NCBI RefSeq assembly: GCF_020734105.1 | Contig: NZ_JAJAFR010000015.1 | Location: 1-64,000 of the forward strand | Reading direction: 5' to 3' | DNA: 64,000 bases | Source: Alkalihalobacillus deserti | GTDB lineage: Bacteria; Bacillota; Bacilli; Bacillales; Bacillaceae_D | Shown: one piece after another, positions 51,180-60,610 of the stretch | How positions within the stretch are numbered: the first letter of the stretch is position 1 | Layout of the letters: every line of letters begins with the position of its first letter | Program-made: the position numbers and the translations under genes | The notes under the pieces: generated by a model | Databases searched by the model: none | What the model saw: the letters and a program-made list of their open reading frames with translations, nothing else | Told to the model about the DNA's origin: nothing

Positions 51180-52223
51180 TTGAAGGTTTTACATGTATTC
51201 AACAATGAGAAATTTGTTAATCAATATATAGAATTTATGGATCTGAATTTTGATTATTCAGATCATTTTTTTTTGATAATTGGAGATAATAAAGGGTTTG
51301 AAATTAAATCAGGTCAGAATGTTTTACAACTAACTAAAGATATAAAAAGTGTTAGAACTCTTATAAGTAAGATGAATAGGTGTGATAAACTTATAATTCA
51401 TGGGTTAAGCAATCCTAACCTAGTAAAAGTATTGTTTATGTTACCTTGGGTTTTGAGAAAGAGCCATTGGGTAATTTGGGGGAGCGACCTTTATTATTAT
51501 AACTTTAAAGATAAGACTTTTAAAAATTGGGCATTTGAGATTGTGAGAAAAACAGTTATTAAAAATATTAGTGGATTTATAACTCATATAGAAGGAGACT
51601 ACGATTTAGCTAAGAAATGGTATGGTACAAAAGGTGATTATCACTACTGTTTTATGTATCCTAGCAACCTTTATAAAGATTATAAATTAACAAATGAATT
51701 AAAGAATACTAAACGCATTATTCAAATTGGTAATTCCGCTGATCCATCGAATAACCATATTGAAATTTTTGAAAAGCTAGCCCTGTTACCAGACAAGAAT
51801 TTTGAAATTATTTGCCCTCTATCTTATGGAGATCCAAATTACGCTAGATTTGTGATAGATAAAGGTAAAGAAATGTTTGGAGATAAGTTCCAACCACTTA
51901 CCGAGTTTATACCATTTAAGCAATACCTTGAAACATTAGCTAGAATTGATATTGCGATTTTTAATCATAAGAGACAGCAAGCAGTGGGGAATATAACAAC
52001 ACTGCTTAGTTTAGGAAAGAAAGTTTATATTCGCAATGATATAACTACTTGGCGATTTTGTGAAGAGCATGGGTTAAAAGTTTTTAGTACTAATGAACTT
52101 CAAAGTCTATTTAAACCATTGCCTCAGGAAATTAAGGATAATAATCAAAAAAAAATGATGGAACAATTTTCGAAAAAAAAGCTTGTAAATGACTGGAAGA
52201 ATATATTTGAAGGGATTGAATAA
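51180..52223 (+). CDS. WecF-like 4-amino-4,6-dideoxygalactose transferase
   Basis: 347 aa from TTG 51180 (GGGTGAGG five bases upstream). The frame extends to GTG 51108, but the family normally begins at MKVLHVFN. It matches enterobacterial WecF (Fuc4NAc transferase, GT56): WVIWGSDLYYYNFKD, IIQIGNSADPSNNHIEIFEK, EIICPLSYGDPNYARFVIDK and IAIFNHKRQQAVGNITTLL. In E. coli it moves Fuc4NAc from dTDP-Fuc4NAc to lipid III of enterobacterial common antigen. Together with WecE and RmlA/B in this locus it implies a Fuc4N-type residue in the polymer. Confidence 0.9.
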   Translation: MKVLHVFNNEKFVNQYIEFMDLNFDYSDHFFLIIGDNKGFEIKSGQNVLQLTKDIKSVRTLISKMNRCDKLIIHGLSNPNLVKVLFMLPWVLRKSHWVIWGSDLYYYNFKDKTFKNWAFEIVRKTVIKNISGFITHIEGDYDLAKKWYGTKGDYHYCFMYPSNLYKDYKLTNELKNTKRIIQIGNSADPSNNHIEIFEKLALLPDKNFEIICPLSYGDPNYARFVIDKGKEMFGDKFQPLTEFIPFKQYLETLARIDIAIFNHKRQQAVGNITTLLSLGKKVYIRNDITTWRFCEEHGLKVFSTNELQSLFKPLPQEIKDNNQKKMMEQFSKKKLVNDWKNIFEGIE

Positions 52224-52225
52224 AA

Positions 52226-53104
52226 TTGAAGCTCGCTTTTTATTTAATGAATCATAAGGGTTATTCAGCAATTGTAGATTTTCTTAATAAATTCAATTCT
52301 TCTTCAGTCGAATATGTTGTACTATCTCGAGACGAACATGTAGAAAAGGATTACTATAATGAAATAAAAAACCTTTGCCATAGTCATAGTATTGTAGTTT
52401 TTGATAGAAAAGATAATATTCCAAAATATTCGGGCTATAAAGTTGCTATTGGATGGAGATGGTTAATTCGAGACACTTCAAAGCTAATTGTTATGCATGA
52501 TTCAATTCTTCCCAAATACAGAGGCTTTTCACCGCTTGTAAATATGTTAATAAACGGTGAAAAGGAAATAGGTGTTACGGCATTGTGTGCTTCTGACAAT
52601 TATGATGAAGGCGACATTATTGAACAGAGAAAAGTTAAAATAGAATATCCGATTAAGATACATGAAGCTATTGATAAAGTATCAGCCTTGTATTCATGTC
52701 TGGTTATTTCAATTTTTCAAAAGTTACTAGTTGATGGATGTTTAGTAGGGTCACCGCAAAATCATAACCAAGCTACTTACAGTTTATGGCGAGATGAATT
52801 AGATTACCTTATTGATTGGTCTAAAGATTCATCTACTATTATACGAACAATCGATGCTTTAGCATTTCCATATTTGGGGGCAAAATCATATTTTAATGGT
52901 AAATTAATTACGATTACTGAAGCTGAGGAAGTTAATGACGTTATGATTGAAAACAGAGATTTTGGGAAGGTTATTTTTTTATCTAATGGATTTCCAGTTG
53001 TAGTATGTGGTGAAGGGTTAATTAAAATCAGAGGTGCATACGACAAAGACAATAATCCTATTCTTCCATTAAAGAAATTTAGAAGTAGATTTGGAGTGAA
53101 ATAA
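52226..53104 (+). CDS. Sugar N-formyltransferase
   Basis: 292 aa from TTG 52226, two bases after the wecF-like stop. The formyl-THF transferase fold is recognisable from MHDSILPKYRGFSPLVNMLI (catalytic His91) and SDNYDEGDI (catalytic Asp130), which correspond to the His and Asp of the N-H-D triad; the usual Asn two residues before His is replaced (Val89). A C-terminal domain with GAYDKDNNPILPL follows. Enzymes of this group (VioF, QdtF, WlaRD) put an N-formyl group on dTDP-4-amino-4,6-dideoxy sugars. Lying between the WecF-like and WecE-like genes, its likely substrate is dTDP-Fuc4N. Confidence 0.88.
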   Translation: MKLAFYLMNHKGYSAIVDFLNKFNSSSVEYVVLSRDEHVEKDYYNEIKNLCHSHSIVVFDRKDNIPKYSGYKVAIGWRWLIRDTSKLIVMHDSILPKYRGFSPLVNMLINGEKEIGVTALCASDNYDEGDIIEQRKVKIEYPIKIHEAIDKVSALYSCLVISIFQKLLVDGCLVGSPQNHNQATYSLWRDELDYLIDWSKDSSTIIRTIDALAFPYLGAKSYFNGKLITITEAEEVNDVMIENRDFGKVIFLSNGFPVVVCGEGLIKIRGAYDKDNNPILPLKKFRSRFGVK

Positions 53105-53108
53105 TATT

Positions 53109-54242
53109 ATGATTCCGTTTAATAAACCACCTGTGGTCGGTAGAGAAATTCAATATATACAACAAGCAATAGAAAATCATCAAAAACTAAGTGGCGATGG
53201 TCCTTTTACAAAGCGTTGTCATGAATGGTTTGAAGAAAACTTTGATACCTCCAAAGCTCTTCTTACTACATCTTGTACACATGCGTTAGAAATGGCTGCA
53301 ATTTTGATCGATATACAGCCTGGAGATGAAGTAATAGCTCCATCTTACACTTTTGTCTCGACAGTGAATGCCTTCGTTCTTCGCGGAGCAAAAATTGTCT
53401 TTGTTGACATTCGACCGGATACGATGAATATAGATGAATTGTTAATTGAAGCTGCTATCACTGAAAAAACGAAAGCTATTATCCCTGTCCATTATGCTGG
53501 TATTGCTTGTGAAATGGATATGATCATGGACATTGCCAAGCGTTATAACCTTTATGTAATTGAGGATGCGGCACAAGGAGTGATGTCGACTTATAATGGC
53601 AAGGCGTTAGGAACTATTGGTGACCTTGGTTGCTTCAGCTTTCATGAAACAAAAAATTATTCTATGGGTGAAGGCGGTGCTCTCCTTATTCAAAACGAGA
53701 AGTTCAAAGAGCGTGCAGAAATTATCCGAGAAAAAGGAACAAATCGTAGTAAATTCTTTCGTGGGCAAGTTGATAAGTATACGTGGGTGGATATCGGTAG
53801 TTCCTACCTTCCAAGTGAGTTAAATGCAGCATATTTGTTAGCTCAGTTAGAAGAAGCAAACACAATCAATAACGATCGTTTAAAAAGCTGGGAGTTATAT
53901 TATAACTGTTTAAAGAATTTAGCTGAACAAGGTTTCATAGAGCTACCAGTTATACCAGGAGGTTGTGAACAAAATGCACATATGTTTTACATCAAGTGTC
54001 GCAATATTGAGGAAAGGTCTAAACTAATTGAGTATCTAAAAGAAAACGAAGTTCTATCAGTATTTCATTATGTTCCACTTCATTCTGCTGATGCGGGCTT
54101 AGTTTATGGTGTTTTTCACGGAGAGGATCGCTATACTACAGTTGAGAGTGAACGATTATTGAGACTACCGATGTATTATTGCTTAAAGGAGTCTGAAGTT
54201 TTAAAAATATCTAAATTAATAAATGAGTTTTATATCTCATGA
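53109..54242 (+). CDS. wecE: dTDP-4-amino-4,6-dideoxygalactose transaminase
   Basis: 377 aa, essentially the length of E. coli WecE (376), and near-identical in several segments: MIPFNKPPVVGREIQYIQQA, FVSTVNAFVLRGAKIVFVDI, TKAIIPVHYAGIACEMDMIM and SFHETKNYSMGEGG with PLP Lys182. It converts dTDP-4-keto-6-deoxyglucose, from RmlA and RmlB, into dTDP-Fuc4N. Start ATG 53109, four bases after the formyltransferase stop. This strong similarity to a gammaproteobacterial enterobacterial-common-antigen enzyme in a Bacillaceae locus is unusual. Confidence 0.93.
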   Translation: MIPFNKPPVVGREIQYIQQAIENHQKLSGDGPFTKRCHEWFEENFDTSKALLTTSCTHALEMAAILIDIQPGDEVIAPSYTFVSTVNAFVLRGAKIVFVDIRPDTMNIDELLIEAAITEKTKAIIPVHYAGIACEMDMIMDIAKRYNLYVIEDAAQGVMSTYNGKALGTIGDLGCFSFHETKNYSMGEGGALLIQNEKFKERAEIIREKGTNRSKFFRGQVDKYTWVDIGSSYLPSELNAAYLLAQLEEANTINNDRLKSWELYYNCLKNLAEQGFIELPVIPGGCEQNAHMFYIKCRNIEERSKLIEYLKENEVLSVFHYVPLHSADAGLVYGVFHGEDRYTTVESERLLRLPMYYCLKESEVLKISKLINEFYIS

Positions 54243-54257
54243 TAGAGATTTATATTT

Positions 54258-55685
54258 ATGCATAATAAACTCATAAAAAAATTCCTCTCTTTTTCATACG
54301 GAAGTGTGATCGGTGCTGCAATTGCATTCATTACGACTATGGTCACAACAAGATTACTGCAACCCGAAGAGTTTGGTAAAGCTTCTATGTTTACATTGTT
54401 TGTAAGTATAGCAATGATCCTCGCAGTTTTTGGTACAGATCAAGCATTTGTTCGTTTCTTTTATGAAGAGAAGGAAAATAAACGAGGCGCTTTATTATAT
54501 AATTGTTTAAAAGTATCATTCATTATACTAGTCCCGGTTCTGCTTCTTGTTGTTGTGATTCGAATTGATTTACTTAACTTTTTATTTTCTGAATATAGTG
54601 TAATGACCTTTATTGTTCTCCTAATAGCTATTTTAGTTCAAGTATTATATCGTTTTGGAACGTTAGTAATTAGGATGCAACAAAAAGGAAATATTTATTC
54701 AATGCTTGAAATATTAAACAAAGTTATTATTCTAGTTGGGGTTGTAACTTTTTATTTTATATTTGGTAAAACTTATGAAATTTTGATTTATTCAACCGTT
54801 ATTAGCTTTATTGTTCTTCTTATTTTTCTGATTTATTCACAAAAAGGTTATTGGAGATTAAGCAATCTACATGTTGTGGGTTCTTATCATTCTAAATTTG
54901 AAATTTTTTCTTTTAGTTATCCACTAGTTTTTACAACAGCTGTAATGTGGATTTTTGAAGGTTTTGATAAGTTTGCTATTCGCCAGTGGTCTAATTTTAA
55001 TGAGTTAGGGCTATATGCTGCGGCATTTAAAATTATTGGTTTGCTCGCTATTATGAAGATGGCTTTCACTACTTTTTGGACTCCAGTTGCTTATGAAACA
55101 TATCAAAAAGATCCTACAAATACTTCTTTTTATGCGAATGTTTCCAAGCTTGTTAGCTTTTTGATGATGATGGTAGCCATAATGGTTATTATGATGAAAG
55201 ATATCATTATTATGTTATTAGGTGGAAGCTATGGTGGATCAAGTTTAATGCTCCCGTTTTTAGTATTTATACCGATTATGTATACAATTTCAGAGACTAC
55301 AGTAATAGGAATTAATTTTCATAAAAAGGTAAAGTGGCATATTTTAATAGCAATTTTTGTCTGTATTGTGAATATTATAGGGAATTGGTTGCTAGTCCCT
55401 AAATACGGAGGAATAGGTGCTTCTATTTCGACGGGGATTTGCTATATTTTATTTTTTACTCTAAGAACGGTTATCTCTCTACATTATTATAAAGTGGATT
55501 ATGGACTAGTTAAAGTTTATACATCAACAGCAGTGTTATTGGTTTTTGCTAGCTATACGCTATCACCTATCCAACCGCTTGATGAACAGATCATTGGTTT
55601 ATTGGCAATGGGTTTAATCATTCTTATTTATTCAAGTGATATGAGGAATTTTATTAAACTACGTAAAAGGGGTTCATCAGAATAA
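54258..55685 (+). CDS. Polysaccharide repeat-unit flippase (Wzx-like)
   Basis: 475 aa with about twelve to fourteen membrane segments of MOP/polysaccharide-biosynthesis type; N-terminal FSYGSVIGAAIAFITTMVTT and RLLQPEEFGKASMFTLF are characteristic. It flips undecaprenyl-pyrophosphate-linked repeat units outward for the polymerase at 49513. The gap of 170 bases to rmlA after it may hold an internal promoter. Confidence 0.92.
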   Translation: MHNKLIKKFLSFSYGSVIGAAIAFITTMVTTRLLQPEEFGKASMFTLFVSIAMILAVFGTDQAFVRFFYEEKENKRGALLYNCLKVSFIILVPVLLLVVVIRIDLLNFLFSEYSVMTFIVLLIAILVQVLYRFGTLVIRMQQKGNIYSMLEILNKVIILVGVVTFYFIFGKTYEILIYSTVISFIVLLIFLIYSQKGYWRLSNLHVVGSYHSKFEIFSFSYPLVFTTAVMWIFEGFDKFAIRQWSNFNELGLYAAAFKIIGLLAIMKMAFTTFWTPVAYETYQKDPTNTSFYANVSKLVSFLMMMVAIMVIMMKDIIIMLLGGSYGGSSLMLPFLVFIPIMYTISETTVIGINFHKKVKWHILIAIFVCIVNIIGNWLLVPKYGGIGASISTGICYILFFTLRTVISLHYYKVDYGLVKVYTSTAVLLVFASYTLSPIQPLDEQIIGLLAMGLIILIYSSDMRNFIKLRKRGSSE

Positions 55686-55864
55686 AAGATATCTTTTCAG
55701 CCGGTGGTTCTGAAACGTAGCATTTATTCTTTAATGGAATCAGACTACTATAGTAAATTTTTGCATTCAATTATGATCTAAATAGAAAAAGATATTCCAT
55801 TTACAAATTAATACTTTAAAGGCTTTTTTACTTACTGTTAACAATATTAAAGGAGTTGATTGTG

Positions 55865-56767
55865 TTGAAAGGTATAATTTTAGCAGGAGGTAGTGGCACG
55901 AGGTTATATCCCTTAACAAAAACTATTTCCAAACAACTACTGCCAATATACGACAAACCAATGATTTACTATCCTTTATCTGTTTTAATGCTTGCTGGTA
56001 TTAGAGATATACTAATAATCTCTACTCCACAAGATACGCCAAGATTTGAGCAACTTCTAGGTAATGGTAGTGATATTGGAATTAATCTTAGCTATGCAGT
56101 ACAAAAATCGCCTGACGGTCTAGCTCAGGCTTTTTTAATTGGTGAGGACTTTATTGGTGATGATAGTGTTGCGTTAATACTAGGAGATAATATTTTTTAC
56201 GGACATGGCTTTACTAAGTTGCTAGAGAATGCTGCGTCAAGAGACAAGGGTGCCACGGTTTTTGGATATAATGTGAAAGACCCACAGAGGTTTGGTGTAG
56301 TGGAGTTTGATCACGAGGGCAAAGCTATTTCAATAGAAGAGAAGCCCGAAGATCCAAAGTCGACGTATGCCGTTACTGGGCTTTACTTCTATGATAATAG
56401 AGTGGTAGACATTGCTAAACAGATCAAGCCTTCAGAGCGCGGTGAATTAGAAATTACAGATGTTAATAAGGCCTATTTAGAATTAGAAGATCTAAATGTT
56501 GAATTATTAGGTCGTGGATATGCTTGGCTCGATACAGGGACACATGAATCTTTGCTTGATGCATCGACATATATTGAAACTGTTGAAAAACGTCAGAGTT
56601 TAAAAGTTGCTTGTTTAGAAGAAATAGCTTATAGAAAGGGGTATATAAATAAAAGCCAATTATTAGAATTGGCTGATCCACTTAAGAAAAACGAATATGG
56701 ACAGTATCTAATTAGATTGGCTAATCAACATAAAAATGTATTGCAACAAGAGGAGGTTCTTGCTTGA
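55865..56767 (+). CDS. rmlA: Glucose-1-phosphate thymidylyltransferase
   Basis: 300 aa from TTG 55865 (AAGGAG nine bases upstream; GTG 55862 also possible). It makes dTDP-glucose. Landmarks: [55 protein letters not shown] and [15 protein letters not shown]. Head of the rmlACDB set, whose product dTDP-4-keto-6-deoxyglucose serves both rhamnose (RmlC/RmlD) and Fuc4N (WecE) branches. Overlaps rmlC by four bases. Confidence 0.96.
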   Translation: MKGIILAGGSGTRLYPLTKTISKQLLPIYDKPMIYYPLSVLMLAGIRDILIISTPQDTPRFEQLLGNGSDIGINLSYAVQKSPDGLAQAFLIGEDFIGDDSVALILGDNIFYGHGFTKLLENAASRDKGATVFGYNVKDPQRFGVVEFDHEGKAISIEEKPEDPKSTYAVTGLYFYDNRVVDIAKQIKPSERGELEITDVNKAYLELEDLNVELLGRGYAWLDTGTHESLLDASTYIETVEKRQSLKVACLEEIAYRKGYINKSQLLELADPLKKNEYGQYLIRLANQHKNVLQQEEVLA

Positions 56768-57324
56768 AATTTACCGAAACTAATTTAAATGGGGTATTCA
56801 TTGTAGAACCAACGGTCTATGGTGATCATCGTGGATGGTTTATGGAAACATTCAGCCAAAGCAATTATAAAGAAGTAGGAATAAATTTGAACTTTGTTCA
56901 AGACAATCATTCATTCTCAGCAGTCAAAGGTACATTGAGAGGGTTACATTACCAGTTAAACCCAAAGGCTCAAACAAAGCTTGTGCGATGTACAAAAGGA
57001 GCCATTTATGATGTAGCAGTAGATATTCGTAAAGGGAGTCCCACTTATGGGCAATGGATTGGGACCAAGTTAAGCGAAGAAAATAAAAAGCAATTATTAG
57101 TTCCGAAAGGTTTTGCACATGCCTTTATGACGTTAACCGATGATGTAGAAGTTCAATACAAAGTCGATGAGAAGTATTCTCCAGAGAATGATCGAGGGAT
57201 AATTTGGAACGATCCTGAGATTGCTATTGAGTGGCCTGTAGATATTTCACCAATACTTTCTGAAAAAGACAAAAAAGCACCGATGTTAAAAGATGCTGAA
57301 AACAATTTTGTTTATGGAGTGTAA
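56764..57324 (+). CDS. rmlC: dTDP-4-dehydrorhamnose 3,5-epimerase
   Basis: 186 aa from TTG 56764 (overlaps rmlA stop; GAGGTTC upstream). Cupin epimerase with conserved [38 protein letters not shown] (catalytic His), [20 protein letters not shown] and [14 protein letters not shown]. Converts dTDP-4-keto-6-deoxyglucose to the L-lyxo form. Next gene starts immediately after the stop. Confidence 0.96.
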   Translation: MKFTETNLNGVFIVEPTVYGDHRGWFMETFSQSNYKEVGINLNFVQDNHSFSAVKGTLRGLHYQLNPKAQTKLVRCTKGAIYDVAVDIRKGSPTYGQWIGTKLSEENKKQLLVPKGFAHAFMTLTDDVEVQYKVDEKYSPENDRGIIWNDPEIAIEWPVDISPILSEKDKKAPMLKDAENNFVYGV

Positions 57325-58170
57325 ATGATGAAGATCTTAGTGACTGGCTATAGTGGACAACTTGGACATGATGTTGTACGTGAAGGCTTAAAATGTGGTT
57401 TTAATATACATGGTATTGGCAGAGACGAAGTAGACATTACTAATGAAGAAGATGTTTATCGATTTGTAAGAAAAGTAAAGCCAGATGCAATTATTCATTG
57501 TGCAGCCTATACAGCAGTGGATAAAGCGGAAGATGAAAAAGAAATTTGTCAAAATGTAAATGTAAAAGGTACAAAATACTTGGCTAGTTCTGCTAAAGAA
57601 GTAAATGCAAAGTTTATATATATTAGTACTGATTATGTGTTTGATGGAGAAGGAGAAACTCCCTTCGTAGAGACAGATACAGCTGATCCTATATGTTACT
57701 ATGGGCTAACAAAGTACGAAGGTGAAAAGATAGTAGAACAAATGCTTGAAGACTGGTTTATAGTTCGGATTTCGTGGGTTTTTGGAATTAATGGAAACAA
57801 CTTTGTTAAAACTATGTTGAAATTAGCAGAAACAAAAACTCAATTGAACGTTGTAGGAGACCAAGTTGGTTCCCCAACTTATACATTTGATTTAGCCAGA
57901 TTATTAATTGATATGGTTCAAAGTGACAAGTATGGAATATATCATGCATCTAACGAAGGTTTCTGTAATTGGGCGGAATTTGCAATGGAAATTTTTAAAC
58001 AAACTAATAAGGATGTTAAAGTAAATTTTATTACTACGGAAGATTACCCGACTCGAGCAATGCGGCCAAAGAACTCCCGTATGAGTAAACAAAAACTAAT
58101 TGACAATGGATTTAAACCTTTACCAAAATGGCAGGATGCATTAGAACATTATATAACTGAATTAACCTAA
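57325..58170 (+). CDS. rmlD: dTDP-4-dehydrorhamnose reductase
   Basis: 281 aa (ATG 57325 or 57328). NAD(P)-binding GYSGQLGHDV, catalytic YxxxK in CYYGLTKYEGE and Thr/Asp in ISTDYVFDGEGETPFVE. Completes dTDP-L-rhamnose, so the polymer should contain rhamnose. Twelve bases before rmlB. Confidence 0.95.
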   Translation: MMKILVTGYSGQLGHDVVREGLKCGFNIHGIGRDEVDITNEEDVYRFVRKVKPDAIIHCAAYTAVDKAEDEKEICQNVNVKGTKYLASSAKEVNAKFIYISTDYVFDGEGETPFVETDTADPICYYGLTKYEGEKIVEQMLEDWFIVRISWVFGINGNNFVKTMLKLAETKTQLNVVGDQVGSPTYTFDLARLLIDMVQSDKYGIYHASNEGFCNWAEFAMEIFKQTNKDVKVNFITTEDYPTRAMRPKNSRMSKQKLIDNGFKPLPKWQDALEHYITELT

Positions 58171-58182
58171 GAGGTGACATAA

Positions 58183-59202
58183 ATGTATAGAAAAAAAATT
58201 CTTATCACTGGTGGTGCAGGTTTCATTGGTGGTAATTTTGTGCAATATATGGTTAATAAATATCCTCAATATGATATTTATAATTTAGACTTATTAACTT
58301 ATGCCGGTGACTTAACAAAGCATAAATACATTGAAACTAAAGACAATTACCATTTTATCAAAGCGGACATAGCAGATCGGAATACAATCATTCCCCTTTT
58401 CGAACAAGAGAAGTTTGATTACGTTGTTCACTTTGCAGCAGAAAGTCATGTTGACCGTTCGATTACTGATCCAGGGATCTTTGTAAAAACTAATGTTGTT
58501 GGAACCCAAGTATTATTAGATGCATCAAAAGCTGTTGAACTAACAAAATTTATTCACGTATCAACAGATGAAGTATACGGTGAATTAGACTTTGATCCAA
58601 CTACGTTCTTCACAGAAGAAACACCGCTGCAGCCTAATAGCCCGTATAGCGCTAGTAAAGCTTCGTCTGATCTATTAGTTCGTGCTTATCATGAAACGTA
58701 TGATTTGCCAATGAACATCACTCGCTGCTCTAATAATTATGGACCATATCATTTTCCAGAGAAATTAATTCCATTAACGATTTCGCGTGTATTAAATGAT
58801 GAAAAAGTACCGATATATGGGGACGGCAAAAACATACGTGACTGGTTACATGTTATAGACCACTGCGCTGCAATAGACCTAGTACTGCACGAAGGTGTTA
58901 ATGGTGAAGTATATAACGTAGGTGGCCATAATGAGCGTACGAACTTAGAAGTAGTAAAAACAATTATTCAAACATTAGGAAAATCTGATAACTTAATTGA
59001 GTTTGTAAAAGACCGATTAGGTCATGACAAACGTTATGCAATTGACCCTACTAAACTAGAAAAACTAGGGTGGAAACCTACGTATACATTCGAATCGGGA
59101 ATTGCTCAAACTATTCAATGGTATCTTGATAACAAAGATTGGTGGGAGCAAATAATTAGTGGTGAGTATCAGAATTATTTCGAGAAACAGTATAGTATTT
59201 AA
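58183..59202 (+). CDS. rmlB: dTDP-glucose 4,6-dehydratase
   Basis: 339 aa. ATG with GAGGTGA upstream. NAD-binding TGGAGFIGGNFVQYM, FAAESHVDRSITDP, active-site STDEVYGEL, SPYSASKASSDLL (YxxxK) and NNYGPYHFPEKLIPL. It forms dTDP-4-keto-6-deoxyglucose, the branch point for rhamnose and Fuc4N here. The order rmlA-C-D-B is common in Firmicutes. Confidence 0.97.
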   Translation: MYRKKILITGGAGFIGGNFVQYMVNKYPQYDIYNLDLLTYAGDLTKHKYIETKDNYHFIKADIADRNTIIPLFEQEKFDYVVHFAAESHVDRSITDPGIFVKTNVVGTQVLLDASKAVELTKFIHVSTDEVYGELDFDPTTFFTEETPLQPNSPYSASKASSDLLVRAYHETYDLPMNITRCSNNYGPYHFPEKLIPLTISRVLNDEKVPIYGDGKNIRDWLHVIDHCAAIDLVLHEGVNGEVYNVGGHNERTNLEVVKTIIQTLGKSDNLIEFVKDRLGHDKRYAIDPTKLEKLGWKPTYTFESGIAQTIQWYLDNKDWWEQIISGEYQNYFEKQYSI

Positions 59203-59233
59203 CCTCTAGGTTAAGAGAAAGGAAGACATAACT

Positions 59234-60610
59234 ATGTATAAAATAGCAGTAGCAGGAACAGGATATGTTGGTTTAGTCGCAGGTGTTTGTTTTGCCGAAG
59301 TTGGTCATCTAGTTACTTGTGTCGACATTGATGAGAGTAAAGTTAATGTAATGAAATCAGGTGTTTCGCCAATTTATGAAGCAGATTTAGAAGAGTTAAT
59401 GCAAAAAAACTATGCGGCTGGAAGAATTGATTATACAACAGATTATAAATCAGCTTACAAAGATGCAGATGCAATTTTCATCGGTGTAGGTACCCCAGAG
59501 CAACCAGATGGTTCCGCTAATCTTTCATATATTGCAACTGTTGCTAGACAAATAGCTGAGTCGATTGAAAAGGATTGCTTGGTTGTTGTTAAATCCACTG
59601 TTCCTGTTGGAACAAACGATAAAGTAGAACAATTTATTCAAGACTTTCTAGTAAATGATGTGAAAGTGGAAGTGGCATCAAACCCTGAGTTTTTAGCTCA
59701 AGGTTCTGCCGTACATGATACACTCCATGCAGAAAGAATTATTATTGGAACAGAAAGTAAGTGGGCTGAAGAATTACTAATTAAGATCTACGAGCCGTTT
59801 AACCTACCAATTGTTTCAGTAAACAGAAGATCGGCGGAAATGATCAAGTATGCATCAAACGATTTCCTTGCTCTCAAAATATCTTATATGAATGATATTG
59901 CAAACCTTTGTGAACTAGTTGGAGCGGATGTACAGGATGTTGCAAAAGGAATGAGCTATGATGCTCGTATTGGAAGTAAATTCTTAAACGCAGGTATAGG
60001 TTATGGTGGTTCATGCTTCCCTAAGGATACGAAAGCACTAGAAAACATTGCTAAGCAGCATGGATATGAGTTAAGGACGGTTAAGGCCGCAATAGATGTG
60101 AATACAGACCAAAAGACAATGTTATATAAGAAAGCTAGTAAAAGACTCATTACTTTTAATGGTCTAAAGGTAGCTGTGTTAGGTTTAACGTTTAAACCTG
60201 GAACAGATGATTTAAGAGAAGCTGCATCTCTTGAGAATGTACCATTATTAATAGAGCAAGGTGCAGATATTTATGCGTTTGACCCTGTAGGTGCTGATAA
60301 CTTTGCGAAAGTACATCCAGAAGGAATAAATGGCAAAGGCAGTATTACGTATGTTACGAATATTGAAGATGCTTTAAATGAGGCGAATGTTTGCTTTATC
60401 TTTACAGAGTGGGGCGAAGTAAAAGCAGTTACTCCTGAAAAGTATAAGGAGTTAATGAGAACTCCTTTAGTATATGACGGAAGAAATATTTATAGTATTG
60501 AAGAGATGCAAGGAGCAGGAGTAGAGTACCATTCGATTGGAAGAAAGGCCGTGGAGAGAGAAGTTTCAAAGGAGTCGAGAAATCTTGAATTACAAACCGT
60601 TAGATCCTAG
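59234..60610 (+). CDS. ugd: UDP-glucose 6-dehydrogenase
   Basis: 458 aa. Oxidises UDP-glucose to UDP-glucuronate. N-terminal GTGYVGLVAGVCFAEVGH, catalytic Cys in GYGGSCFPKDTKAL, and GLTFKPGTDDLREA in the C-terminal domain. ATG behind AAAGGAAG. Its last 26 bases overlap the next gene's start region. It supplies uronic acid precursor, consistent with an acidic polymer, and uses UDP-glucose from GalU. Confidence 0.96.
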   Translation: MYKIAVAGTGYVGLVAGVCFAEVGHLVTCVDIDESKVNVMKSGVSPIYEADLEELMQKNYAAGRIDYTTDYKSAYKDADAIFIGVGTPEQPDGSANLSYIATVARQIAESIEKDCLVVVKSTVPVGTNDKVEQFIQDFLVNDVKVEVASNPEFLAQGSAVHDTLHAERIIIGTESKWAEELLIKIYEPFNLPIVSVNRRSAEMIKYASNDFLALKISYMNDIANLCELVGADVQDVAKGMSYDARIGSKFLNAGIGYGGSCFPKDTKALENIAKQHGYELRTVKAAIDVNTDQKTMLYKKASKRLITFNGLKVAVLGLTFKPGTDDLREAASLENVPLLIEQGADIYAFDPVGADNFAKVHPEGINGKGSITYVTNIEDALNEANVCFIFTEWGEVKAVTPEKYKELMRTPLVYDGRNIYSIEEMQGAGVEYHSIGRKAVEREVSKESRNLELQTVRS

